Shown: in pieces, positions 35,701 to 50,700 of the stretch
How the letters are laid out: each line of letters starts with the position of its first letter
Numbering within the stretch: the stretch's first letter is position 1
Assembly (NCBI GenBank): GCA_944474755.1
Contig: OX104114.1
Location: forward strand, 43,713,070-43,777,069
Direction of reading: 5' to 3'
Length of the DNA stretch: 64,000 bases
DNA from: Limnoperna fortunei
Taxonomy: Eukaryota; Mollusca; Bivalvia; Mytilida; Modiolidae
Program-made: the position numbers and the translations under genes
The notes under the pieces: generated by a model
The model's database searches: none
What the model was told of the DNA's origin: nothing
The model's input: the letters and a program-made list of their open reading frames with translations, nothing else

Positions 35701-38700
35701 TAAAAATGATTAGAAAAAACTCACAAAGGATCTTGTGTATAAAACTGCATAGCTAATCATGAGGTTTAATTGAACCAGACCACAAGGTATATTTGTGTTT
35801 AATATGACAATGCTCATAGCTATTTGTTCTAAATATAAACATGCTAAACAACTCTTATGTAAGATGAAACTGAAAACGAAAAGTAAAAATTATTATCCTT
35901 TTGATATAATATTGTCATTTCAGCCATCAAAGACATAGACCCATTTATCTCATGCTCCTAAAATTCTACTAATATAAATACCTTTCAACAGAACTATCAT
36001 CTATAAGATCTGAATGTCGTAAATATGGATTCTTCACTTGAGTTCCCATGGCATACCTGAACTTTTTCTCCCGCACTTTATATCCACTTCTTTTAGATAA
36101 TAATTGTGTAATTATGTTCTTTAACTGGTTCTGAAATGTTGATAAAAAATCATTTATGTATTTGTTTTTTAAATATAACAAGTTTCTAAATAACATGGTT
36201 TTTAACGGTTTTTACCATCTATAAAATATGATACAGCTTCAAAATAAGCAACAAATAATAATGAATCAATCTGCTTATTTATTTTTAGATATAGCCAATA
36301 AAAAACTTGGTGGGAATAAAGTTTGGTTTCTTAAAAGCCATGAAAAAATATCAAGATATCACTGTATGTTATTACCTGGTGTGTGAAGATTTTTAAAATG
36401 AAATTTTAAACAGAAAGTTGGCAGTCAATGAGCAAAAAAATTTAGGCTAAAATGGATAAAGCCAGATAAGTATCTGGCAAGACAATATTGTAGGAGGTCT
36501 GAATTACTTCAAACTCTATGGGTAAAATGTGAATAGTTGGTTTTTGGTTTTATTAAATCACTTGACCATAAGGCTCTTGATCTTTTGATAAGTTCTGATT
36601 TATAATTAATTTCTGCACTTATAACTGAGATTCACTAACTCCCATAAAAAGTGTTAGTAAGACAAATGCTGAATAACAATCAATATAATAATCAATGTAA
36701 CCTGGCATATAAAAATTACACATTCAACAGGAAATGATTTTACAAAAATGCTTTTAAAGTGACCATCTGAGTAAAGGGGAGGTAAATCAAACAGAATATG
36801 GCAGTGGAAATGTGAGGTGTTCATCAGTAAATAGATTGATTTATAAATCATAAAAATATTACACAATTTCTGCGTTAACATTATTCATTTAGATCATGCA
36901 CTAGACATCTCACAAGTACAGGCTGAAGTATGAATTCCATTGTTCTGATAACAGAATTTGTGTGTATATAAAAACATTTTTAACATTAAACAAAGTCTAG
37001 AGTGGAGTTTTTTACTTTTTAACATGAACTGAGGTCATAAATGGTAATATATATGTTTATGTTTCAAGCAAAAGCAAGATTGCTACATGTAGCTAAATGT
37101 CCCCCCCCCACCCCCACTGCAGGGAGGTAACAGAAACTAAAGATCAAAACATTTTGTTTGTGATATCTTTAGTTATGGACTGGCAAATCAGAATTGCAGT
37201 GGGGTATTCACATCAACATATCATAAAAATTAATCCTACCAAATATCAAAGCAATCCATTAACCAGTTTCAGAGGAGATGCATCCACAAGATCTAAGATT
37301 GTATTAAATTACTGAAATGATTAAAATCCTATAACTCCTACAACATTAGAAGAATCAAGATGGCAGTATAGTATGCACATCTACATATTATAACAACTGA
37401 TCCTTATAAATATCAAAGCAATCTTTGATAAAATGGTTTCAGATGAGATACCACTTCAAGAAGTAGTAGTGCATTATTTTAAAGTACTGAAATGGTCAAA
37501 GTCTAAAAACTCAGATAAAATTTGAAAAATCAAAACGGAGGTACAGTATGCAAATCTACACATCATAACAAATTAATCCTAACAAATATCAAAGAAATCT
37601 GTCAAATTGTTTCAGAGAAGTTGCATCCACAGATCTACCACTGTATTATTTACTATATTAATGAAATGGTCGAAGTCCCATAACTCTACAAAATTTGACG
37701 AATCAAAATTGGGGTATGGTATTCACATGTATGTGTCATAACAATTAATCCAATCAAATTGGGGGTTGAGTATGCACATGTCATAAAAATTGTATAATAA
37801 TACCAAATATCACAGCAATCCGTCAAGCAGTTTCAGAGGAGTTGCTTCCACAAAAAGTGCTGCGGACAGAGTGACGATGAGCAAAACAATGTCCCTCTGA
37901 TGCTAATAATTTCACATTATTCATGCTATTTTTTTTAAACCTTTGGCATTAATTTAAAAATTGATGAAACAACTGTTTTACAGATATATACCCTAAGGTG
38001 TTTTATGTCATACAAAATTGAGAGGTACGAAAATTATGAATGTTCCTTTAACTGTAGTTCTTACAAGGTAATTTTGAAAGCTACAAACAATATCTATTAA
38101 AAATTATTTTATCTTAACATCTAATCTTGACATGTCATCATCTATTTGACAAAAATAAAAATAAAATTTAATAAAAGACATTTTTTTTCTGGCAGTAAGA
38201 CAATTTAATTTCTTCATCAACGGTTTAATTAAATTAAAATTTTTCTTTCAATATAAATCTCAAAACTTATCTTAAAAATTGCTTTCAGATGACTACATAG
38301 AAACTTAAATTTTAAGTCACTTGAATTTCAGACAAAGTACTGCCCCTATTATTGACAGAAATTAATTCATATATTTTAAACATAAGGGCTATTCCAGAAA
38401 AAAATGTCTCCTGAGAGCAGAACGCACTGGAAATTAAGGGTTACCACTAATAGATTTAAATTAAAATTTAACCCCCCCCCACCTACAATTTTCCTATATC
38501 AAATTATTATTATTATTTTATTTTTTTGACACCTCACCCAACAAATTTCAATATACAATTTTACCCCCCACCTACACATTATTTTATTGACAGTGTCCTG
38601 CCCCCAGGGTATATTTTTTTCTGGAATAGCCCTAAGGAATAATCAATTAACTACACAGTCTATGGTTCTATTGGTTACCTCAATAGATTGCATTATAAGT

Positions 38701-41700
38701 TTGACGGCTGAATCTGACACTTCATCCAGACCTGTTTCCCAGGCACACACTAACATTCTGCCATGCACCATAGAAATATCAGGAACAGAAAACTCCCGGG
38801 ATGCAAAATCTGAAAAACAAAACAAGCAAAAAACAATTTCTAAAAAGTGCCAGGAATAAAATAATTCTAAAAAGTAAAAAAATACCAAAATTACAAGAGA
38901 TTTAAAGTAAAAATATACTTGATGATGTCACATGCCACGAATCAGTAGCCATTAATTGGTCATTAGTTTGTTAGTAGCAGTATATTAAACAAATGTATGA
39001 TATTCAAAGGATTAAGTACAGAATGTGGCTCGCTTTACTTAAGTCTCTAAACATTTGGGCCCTAGCCCATGACGAGTGCAACATGACATATCAAGCAATT
39101 ATCTGGTAGCCAAATGTGCGTTGTATCATTGGCAATTGTTGTGAAGTTTGTTTTGTTTTTGTTTGAATATTGTTTAATGCCACTTTCAGCAATTTTTCAG
39201 CTATATCACGGCATCACTTTTTATTGGAAGTGGATCCGGAAGACAGAGTACACGGAAAAAACAATGGACCTGTGGAAGGAAAACTGGCAATCCTTGTCAA
39301 TTAAGATTGGAGTTGAGTACACCTTGCCTGCAGTGAGAATCGAACCTGCAATCTACATGTATCTCAGTGTTGAGAGACCATGTGATCAATAGTAGAAGAA
39401 CTACCTGAACCACTCAGCAACCCAGCCCCCTGGCAATTTAGAAAAAATGATGTTATTATAGTGGGTCCCATTGCTGAACTACCAAACTGATAGATGTCTT
39501 TTTCAATTATATAGATATTGAAAAGAACTAATACTTGTGAATTGTTTTCTTGACTGTGATTGTTATCGGAATAATCCAGTTGTTAATATCTTTTGAGAAT
39601 GATTTCAGAAACACATTAGAATTGTGTGTAATCTCAAGAAGTAAATGCATAAGTTAAACAGATTTTGAGTTGGTAGAACTGAGACAATAATTCTCGTTTT
39701 CTTTAAAGCTATTTAAGCATAGATCAGTATTGTAATAATTATTTGTGCCCAAGCAAATCTAAAAAAAATAATAGATATCCGATAAGTGTACTTAATTTCT
39801 TCCCTTGCTTATAGCTCTATAATGTTAAATAAAACGGATGGTATGATGGAAATGATGACCATATGTAATGTGATGAAAACGAAAAAATGCCTTTAAATGA
39901 TTTGTTTTCAACAATTTTGTGCCAACTCCCCTAAAAAATGATTACTTTTATCCAGTATTGCATTTGGCAGCTATATGTATGATCTAAATGATCAGAACTG
40001 TAATTTGATTTCTATAAACCATTAGTAAAAACTTATGCAAGTTAAAGCAATGAATGTTGAGAAACTGTAGATGAAAGAAACATTCATATATTTACCCTAT
40101 GTCGACAATGCTGTTTGTGCTTATATCAATAAACCATTATGATAAAACTTGTCTTGACTGAAACCTTGGAAGCTACGATATTTGTTTAAAGTAGACAGGT
40201 ATTTTTGTATAATAGGTTCAATTTACATTGATTCCAAATCTTAACTTATAGTTCCTATTCTGGGTTGGGATCAGTCAAACAGGTATCACTGTTCTTATTA
40301 AACATCCCTTACAGAAAATGTTTTAAAGTCCAATTAGCATTTTTTTCCAGGTATTTGCTGAAATGTTTAATATGCAGATAAAGTGACAATTTTAAGTTTT
40401 TTTAGTATAGTATTTTTAGTACCTAGTCAATTCTACTAAGTTAACCCATTACAAGTATGTCAAGAGAGGGGTTGTGAGTTATAATCTAACTTAGGGGTAA
40501 TTGTGTGTTGGGCTCCAAATGTAAATGACAAGAATTGCCAATCTTCCTGTGCAAGTCTTTTTTTAGTTGGTAGTCTGGCAATAAATACCTGATGCCATGT
40601 TATAGCAACTAAATAACTGAAAGTACTGCAAACAATACTAGACAAAGTCGATCTAGCGATCGCTGATACCCCCGCTTTTGTGAAAATTTCTAATGTTTTT
40701 CGTGGATTGTGACCTTGAAATTGGATGGATTTCCACCAAAATCAATAGGCTTCTTACCAACAAAATATATAAGAATATTTTACAGTTTCATTAAAATCGG
40801 ATGGAAACTTTTTGAGTTATTTTCCGGAAACAACTTTTTGTAAAAATTTCTAACATTTTTCGTGGACTGTGACCTTGAAATTTGACAGATTTCCCCTAAA
40901 ATCAATAGGCTTCTTACCAACCTGATATATAACAATATCCCAAAGTTTCATTCAAATCACATGCAAACTTTTTGAGTTGTCATCCGGAAACAACTTTTTT
41001 GTAAAAATTTCTAACATTTTTCGTGGACTGCGACCTTGAAATTTGATGGATTTCCCCCAAAATCAAAAGGCTTTTTACCAACCTGATATATAACAATATC
41101 CCAAAGTTTCATTCAAATCGGATGCAGACTTTTTGAGTTATTGTCCGGAAACAACTTTTATGTTAAAATTTCTAACGTTTTTCGTGGACTGTGACCTTGA
41201 AATTTGACGGATTTCCCCCAAAATCGATAGGCTTCTTACCAACCTGATATATGACAATATCCCAAAGTTTCATTCAAATCGGATGTAAACTTTTTGATTT
41301 ATTGTCCGGAAACAACTTTTTTGTTAAAATTTCTAACGTTTTTCGTGGACTGTGACCTTGAAATTTGACGGATTTCCCCCAAAATCGATAGGCTTCTTAC
41401 CAACCTGATATATGACAATATCCCAAAGTTTCATTCAAATCGGATGTAAACTTTTTGAATTATCATCCGGAAACCAAATGTGGACGGATGAACGGACGGA
41501 CGGACGGACATGAGGACCACTATATACCCCCGACTCTGTCGAGCGGGGGTATAAAAAGTAAGACATTATTCTGCATGCTAGAAGGACATGGTTTAACATT
41601 CATGCTATATTAACTGTCCACAATTTAACTCTTTGTTAATACATTGTTGTAAATGACAACTATTATTGATGAGTTCGTCTACAGCTGGCTAACTTACTGA

Positions 41701-44700
41701 TTTCTTCTGCACCTCTGTAATTAGCTTGTGGTGCAAATGTGACTGGATTTGAAGGAACAAATTTCTGGAGAAAAAAAACATGCATGTTTTTTTTATTCAT
41801 CAATGTATTAAAATTGTTGAACAAGAAAGGGTTTGGTCATAGTGTACAACAGTCTGACCCACACATTTTAGAGGTGTTTGGGATGTGATAAACAAATGAT
41901 TTATTAATTACAGTACATTGAAAGTGCCTTGTCATGTATCATGTAATCCTTGTGAATACAAATGTGTTTTGCTAAAGTTGTTCACACCTAATCAGCACAG
42001 TTATCATTAAACCACCATGGTGGATTGTTGGGAGACATGGGAAATAAAAATTGCTTCACTTCCACCATTGTGAGTGGACTATACAACCTTAGAGTACTGT
42101 GTGATATGTGTGGAAGTAAGATTAAATCTATATTGTGTAGGTGTAGTTTATGTTTTGTGGTGTGATCTGTTAATTCATGTCTGTGTTCAAGTAATAAATA
42201 AAATATGATGGTTTAGATCCTCTAACTTATACAACACATGACATCATTGTTTTATGTGACTGCTCCTAAAAGTTCCAGTCACATGGTCGAAGTGAGTACT
42301 TAATCACCTTGTATTTGTCCTATCTGTTATACATACATTTGTATTTATTTTTCATTAATTTTTGGTAAATTTATTCTGTCATTTTGTGAGTAATTAAAAG
42401 GAGTTTTGTTTTTGTTTTAGCTCCTCGTCATATACACTAATTTATATATTTTTGTTATCCCTATTTTGCACTATTTTCCTTTGATTTTTATATGTATTTA
42501 TCCCATCTCAATCTACAATACCTAGTTAAGTAAACATCATGATGTCACAATGTTAAAAAACAGCGATAAACATATTATTTATGTTTTATGAAAATTGATT
42601 CATTTTCTTGTCATCTCATCTCAGGGGTGCCACTTTCGATGAAATAAGGATGAGAAAATGCATCTCATTTAAAAAACTTAAATAGTCTATAAATATTGAA
42701 TAAAAACAAATTCAAACTTAAAAAAGTACCATATGTATTCCTTGTATTATTCCATTTAGTCATTGTGTGCAAAAACTTTGTAAATTGTGTTATGGATGTA
42801 CAGAGAAGAAATCAAAACTAACAGCTAAAGAAACAAAGAAATGATTCAGCTATCATTGTACAAAGACCTCACAAACAAGAATATTATAGTTTATTTATAT
42901 ACCTGCATTACACTTCTACTACTTGTAGACTTTCTCCGTAATTTACTTTTCTGCTTTGATAGACTAGACTTTGTTTGGTCTGGCAGTTTGCCAGATATAC
43001 TGTTGTCTCTAGGAACTAAGATTATAATACATTTTTGAATTATTCATCAATAATATGTAATCAACTATAAACTGTTCAAACATCCAGTTTTATCTGAAAG
43101 ATTTGGGAAGACGATGGTACATGGATTCTCTTATTGATATATGTCATAAAGTATATAAAGTAAACATTTATAATGGAAGTTATAAATAATATAAACCTTA
43201 TTACCTTTTAATATCATTCAACATATTGTGTACATGCTCAAAAATATTAGTTTGTTTGGTGTTGCACACCAATCACAAATATTATAACTATTTTATAAGT
43301 CTGCTACTTGTGTGTAATTTAGTCCAATTATCATGACCAAGTGATATCATATTCAGTTTGAAGCTTGAAAATGTAAATAAGTATTAAACAAAAAAAAACA
43401 CTTATGCCTTTCAGTGAATATAAAGATATATAGAGATGAATTATGCACTATGTAGAATCTCACTTGAATGTAATTTATAGAATAGATGAAAAAAAAAAGC
43501 ATGTCAAACAAACAATTAGAAGCATAGCTTCAAATATTTTAAATGCTTGACAGATCATTTCTGATCTGATTTTCTATATACTTACCTAATGATGAACTTA
43601 AACTCTGACACCTTGACATAATAGCTAGCAGAAATTCATTGTGGAGATGAACTGTAAAATTAAGTAACAAAAATGTTAAAATTAAAAAAATGCATAAGTG
43701 TTCAGCTTGTTTTATTGTTTCAGCAACAAATACACTGTTTCCACAACATAAATATAACAAGTGTGGACACGGAAATATGTCTCGCCTGCATTCTGCATCA
43801 GTAACAAATAAAAAGATATGTCATAAGCATCACGTAAATAGTATTAAATTGTTATTATTTAAAATATACAATGCATGGTTACAGAGTAACGGACCTAACC
43901 CAAAAACTTTAACTTAGTCACTGGACTGTGAAATTGAGGTCATGGTCAGTTGAAACCTATGAGACACTCATGTACTAATCATTAGCAATCTATATACCAA
44001 ATACTGTCATCCTACCATTCATGGTTACACATGAACTGCCCAAATAAAAAAACTTTAACATAGTTGCTGGACCATGAAATTGAGGTCAAGGTCAAAAGAC
44101 ACCTGCTAGACAGTCATGTACTCTTCAGCAGCAACCTGTATACCAAATATTGTCACCCTACCATGCATGGTTACAGAGAAACTGTCGTAACCAAAAACTT
44201 TAATGTAGTAGCTGGACCATGAAACTTAGGTCAAGGTCTGGTGACACTTACCAGACAGTCATGTACTATTCATCAGCAACCTATATACCAAATATTGTCA
44301 TTCTACCATGCATGGTTACAGAGGAATTGCCGTAACCCAAAAACTAACGTAGTCGCTGGACCGTGAAATTGAGGACAAGGTCATGTGACACCTACCAGAC
44401 AGTCATGTACTATTCATCAGCAGCCTATATACCAAATATTTTCATCCTACCATGCATGGTTACAGAGGAACTGTTGTAACCCAAAAACTTAACAACCTGT
44501 ATACCAAATATTGTCTTCCTACCATGCATGGTTACAGAGGAACTGTTGAAACCCAAAAACTTTAACATAGTCGCTGGACCGTGAAATTGAGGTCAGGGTC
44601 AGGTGACACCTACCACACAGTCATGTACTATTCATCAGCAACCTATATACCAAATATTGTCATCCTACCATGCATGGTTACAGAGGAATTGTCGTAACTC

Positions 44701-47700
44701 AAAATCTTTAACGTAGTCACTGGACCGTGAAATTATGGTCAAGGTCAGGTGACACCTACCAGACAGTCATGTACTGTTCATCAGCAACCTATATACCAAA
44801 TATTGCCATCTTACCATGCGTGGCTACCAAGGAACTGCCCTAACCCAAAAACTTTACTGTAGTTGCTGGACCCTGAAACTGAGGTCAAGGTCAGGTGACA
44901 AGTGACTGACTGGCAAGTACTCATCATAAGCTACCACTGGACCAAATTTGATGGAATTAGGGCTTAGGTTTACAAAGATATGAAGCAAGATATCCAAGTG
45001 TTTATGCCGCCGCTGCCGGATTCCCATACATATATGTCTTGCCTCTAGCAACTATCGTCGCAGGTGAGACAATCATAATAATATATACTGTAGTAAGCAT
45101 AAAATATTATGAAACACTAAACAGAACTGTAATGATATAAATAGTTCCAGATTTGAATAGATTTTAAAGCTAATTTAAATTGTTTTCTGTAAGATATAGC
45201 CAGGAAAAAAAGCTAACAAAGATTAATTAAATTTTATTTGAAATAATGTAACACATAAATGACAAATTTTAATGGGAAGCATAGAGTGAATTTTTTATTT
45301 CATATATGGAAAATTTTCTTTTGGATTCCAACCCATCACAACTTTCTTTTGTTGAGACCAGATATCTTCCCCTTCTATGTCTGTCTGGCATTTTAAACTT
45401 ACTAATATTGTATACTTCCCCACTCATCATGGTGAAATTAAATTAATTAATCCTTGCTTTATGCAGTGGTAGATGTTATTATGTTCTAATTTACTGTGTA
45501 CTGCTGGTGGAGTAGCAGTGGTGTGATGAGTCAACACATTGGAGGCAGTAGCTTTTAATAGGAGATAATCTACTGTTACCTGTATCAAGGTGTAGGACCA
45601 CCAAATACTTGGAACCATTCCTAAAGTTGTACTTAAAAGTAGTGTTATTTAAAAATAGCTGCTGACTGTTATAATTATAACTTTTGAACCACAATAGATA
45701 TTGGAACAAACTTGGTATTTTTTGAAAGCTGAATAATTCAGGAAACAAGAAGATAAAAGTGTAACTGATGTGTACTAAAGTTAAAAATGATGTGAGTCAT
45801 TGGATGATTTACACTATTTTGGGACTTAACTTGAAAGTGAATGTAGATTTTTCACAGTGTTGACTTCCGGTTGGTCATTCGTTCTTATATGCAATGAAAG
45901 TGGTCCTGAAATTTTGAGAGAATATTTAGAGGTTACATGTTGACATGTGACAGGAATATTTCTTTACTTGAAACAAATGTAAAATGTTCAGAAAAATCCA
46001 AAATCAACTAATTTTATATAGCTGAAGAGGCGATAAACAATGGTGGTCCTACCACTAAAAAGTAATTTACTTTCAAGGGGGAGATAATAAATTGTAGGCA
46101 TTACAGACCTGTATCTTCAGTAAGTAACTTTCTTGCCTCCAAGTCAAAATCCTCTTTTGAAATCTGAGTAATGTAAAGAAAAAAGTATATTAGTTTGTAA
46201 ACAAAAATTGATTGGCATTTTTTTTTACAAGAGTAAGTGTTTAATTTCATAGCATCCTCCATTTTTTACAGCAGTGTAACAACATTCACTAAAGATCACA
46301 CTATTTAAAAAAAAAGGATAACAACTAGACAATGCTATAATTTATGATGTCAAATAAGAAAATGTGTCACTGTCACACTGACGTCCCACTTCGCACATAC
46401 TGATAACCCCCTCCCCTCCCCCTTTTTCTTAATTCAATCAAGTTTGAAATATTTGGCAGAGCCCTACATATTTTTGCCAGTGAAGAGATCTCATCATGTT
46501 GTAACTGTGAATCAAATTTCATGAAGATGTGAAGTCATCTTCATTAAATAAATGGCTTCAACACAAAGTAAAACCTCAGTTGGGAAGAATGGACTAAAAG
46601 ATAAAAAATCTATGTTCCCAAACTTTTTTGGAAGGAGACAAATAATCTACTTTCTGATAGTACCAGTAGTAATATATATATATTTAGGACATGTACATTT
46701 ATATTACACTTTTTATCTCTGAAGGCAAATTTGTAAGATATCAACAGGAGAGAAACATCATGCAAAAATATATTATCATAAAGAATGATACAATTATACA
46801 GCTAATAAAACCATACAGAAGGCTTGCTTGTTTTTTTGTAAATTTAAGAATGCTGGTTTATTGTCGTTGCAAATAGATGGGAGATAACTCTATAGTTCTA
46901 TCAAGTTGCTAAGGGTATTGAATTATCTCCTAGTTCTTCAGTTTCATTCCCTCCCCCAGAAAACAACTTTCAAGATGTTCATGCAAAGTACTGTTCAAGC
47001 AGGGAGAAAAAAAACAGACTTAAATTGGAGAAAATCTAACTGGACACCAAGACTAAGGGATATATAGAAACTTTCAGCCACAATATTTAAAAAAAAAGTT
47101 ATATGTTAAAAACCGTTAAATCTAATCTAATGGGTTCATGAAAAGAGCCTAGACTGACTTACCTTCTGTTTGAACCAAAGCTTTAAATTCTGTAAGTATC
47201 TGCAACAAATAGTAAATATTATATTGTTATTTTATGTCTTGATTTACTGTGAGAATTTATTATAAGAGCATACCCTAAGATATGGTCTGAAAGCAAGTTT
47301 TCAAATTTTTTCAATATTTTACCTACAAATAAAACTTTCATAAATTAGAACATACTTAAATGTGAACAGATTTTTTTTATGTATAAAAATCACAGGAAAG
47401 ATGACTGACCTTTTTCAGGCAATTTTGCAAAATTACCATCTCAGCATTTAAATAGTCCTTTAAGAACATTGCTTCTTTTGTTTGTCTGAAATTCTTTTTG
47501 AAGTAAATTTTGGTTTGGAACATGACAAATTTACAAAGAAAGATTATTAACTAATAGACTGATACTTTATTCATGTAATACGTAATTTTCCAATAGCATT
47601 TTCAGTACCAATTACACCTAACATAAGATCTTTATTTCAAGAGTTATTTTGATAACAGTAGGTTTCCTGTCAAGGAATTATTTACTGTTGGTTGTTAGGT

Positions 47701-50700
47701 CACACGATGTTAACATTTTGCATTACCATAAAACTGAATTTGTGTGTGTGTAAATTTTAAGGTTTTTTATGTCCTATCAAACAGTAAGCAACTGTATAAT
47801 TCTACAACCAAATTTGGGATATGAAGACATTTTTCAAAACAGTCTTTGTACATGCTAATATCTTTTATTATATAGATAGAGATGAAATATCAAATTTTCC
47901 GAGTGACAGAAATCATGGTAAATCACATGTGAAAATTATCGTTTATTTTCACTCTCGGGGTTTTTTCCCACCAAAATGTCAAAACACAAAAGCTATTATA
48001 GATGTGATTGTGTTCCAGAATTAAAGTAGGTGACTTCTCCAAGAATTAAATTATTATCTCTTTATTTGTAGACATGGAGTGAAGGTATCAGTCATTTTTT
48101 GACATTTCCAGTTGTCAGTACAGACCACAAACAATTGCTAAATAATATAGAATAAATGTATTCAGTAGCTATTCTGTGCTAAGAGTAACAAAATGGGGGA
48201 CGGACAAAATCCCTTCCGTGTAATTTAGCATAGGCGGACAAAATCCCCCTCATTAAATTTACAAGGCGGACAAAATCCCCCTGAAAATTTTTCAAGGCGG
48301 ACAAAATCCCTCCCGAATCGAATTATGGTAATATCGATAAGTATTGTGCATCGTGTTTTATAGTTTTTTACTTGGTACTTGAAATGATGAATGTGACAAA
48401 GATAAAAACATGGTTATTATTTTTTTCACTGAAACGCATCGAGTCGATATGGTTTGTGTTGTACGACATGTGTTAATAAAGGAACCGCGCCATTTGATCC
48501 CTTTCATTATTATTTACCGAAAAAACAATTCAAGTTATTGAACTAAATTATACCATTATTTTACTAAATTTTAACTTATTAGTAAAAGCCATACCCGTTT
48601 CAATTTTCTATAAGATATAGAGAATGTTTTGCTCAAGTAAGCGATATTCGTTTGATCATAAACATATTAATTAACAAGCCACCAATTAAGCACTGCAAAT
48701 GAGACAAACAATTATTATTATCAAGTAATTAAAAATCTGGGTATTTTTGAGTAAAATATAAGGTCCTTTTTTGAAGGTTTATCTATATATGTATGAGACT
48801 GTACGGTGTGACAGGGTTAGACATTAATTTTTTTAATGACTTGTCCTTTCGGACAAGTGGTGTAAACAGTTGACCTGTCCGAAATTTACATTCACTTGTC
48901 CTAACTTTCTTTCAATATTATAAACTAATAGTACATGTCACTTGCCTTTTATGATTCTCAATTAATTCAATGAATTAAATATGCTGTATAATTGAGTTTT
49001 AAAAAATATATTGTTGTATAAAGTAATCAGATTTAAGAGAAAGCTCAGAAGTTACATCTTTATAGCTACTGGTAGAAAAAAATTAGGATGATTGTTGTAG
49101 AAATACAGTACAAAGGTGTAAAAGCCGTACAGCTTACACAAGGGCACCCATTATCTTTTAAAATTGATTTGAATCAAAGAAGTAGTTTAAATTATAGTGT
49201 GATAAAGTATCATTGGAAGAAGAGAACAAACAGTTTTTTTAACTTTCCAGTCTTCTCTTTACAAAATAAAATATATCACACATTTCCATGTTAATTTCAA
49301 TGAAATGAATCAAATGTCACAAAACTGTACAATAAAATAAATGTTTCTTTGTCATGAGTAAGTACACAAGTTGATTGAATATCAAATGAAGAACTAGAAG
49401 TAGAAAATGGCATAATTGTGTAATATTTATTATATATTCAATAGAAAAATGCACTATTACAAATACTTAAACAGATTTAAAATGATTGTTTTAAAGTGAC
49501 TACCAAAATACTAATTTATTATGTTTGAATCTTTGCAGTAATAATTATCGTATTTGCAATCTCCGTAACCGACTTCTTATCCTATCCGGAGACTTGTCGT
49601 ATTTTCGTGTTTTCTTTTTTACTGGTTTCCTCAACAGATATTATACTACGCTTTATGTACACTGTAAAAGTCACGCAGGAACCAGCTTACAAATGGCGCG
49701 TCAACATGATAAAGGCATAACAGTAGTAAATGTGTACCAGTAACAAGTTACCAGATTGTGCACCCTACATTAAGTACAGTACTGAATACTTCGTTGTGTT
49801 CTGATTTGGTAAATAGTGGTTAGATGTGTACAATTTTTTAGCTGTAAGCTCCTGCATAAATTAAGTTTTAAAAAGTGGTAAAATTTTTCTCAGATCTTGC
49901 AAGATAAAATTTTGGTAATTTTTTAAACAATGTAGTATTTTTACATTCACTGCATTAGAAATTGCATGTAAAAGTGGGAGCGTCTCAAAATGTTCTAACT
50001 AGCCAAAAAAGGAATTGGTCACGGATATATATGGCATATATTTTTTAAATGGTAAATGAAAGTTTATTAATTTCCTAGTCCAGGTAAATGCTGATCAATG
50101 TTAGAAAGGTATGCAAATCACAGTAATGTTAGTGTTTTCGACTATAGCCAAAACATTTACTACTGTGCTACCTATATGTCAGATGATGTTTTGTGGATTT
50201 TTATTTCTGAGAGTACATCAAGGTTATTTTTTGCATAGATTGTGGTATATCTTGTTGAAACTAACTGAAGGCAGTACTCAAAAAGAAGGTATTGTCTAAT
50301 GGACACTATAAAAACTGCTAAGTCAGCACTTTTTGCATTTTTCTATATACACATATTAAAAAACCACACACAATCACAGTAAAGTGTTCTCCTGTCTTTA
50401 TTCCATTTTAACTTTCTTTCTGTATGGTCATCTTAACTTTTGGCAATGAATTGGGCATATTCATGGGCATAAAATTATATTTCGATAAAAAAAATTAGGC
50501 CAAAAATAAGGTAAATTTTAAACCGTACTGATCAGTTTGAACTTTGGATCAATTTCTCCCAAAGTTTTGATATGACAATGAAAACCTTTGGCTGAAAACT
50601 AGATTTTGTCCCCAATTGCTGAATTTAGGGCCACAATAAAGCAAATTAATAGGAACAATTTCAAATTTTTTAAAAATTTTAGTCCAAAATAAGCAAAAAT

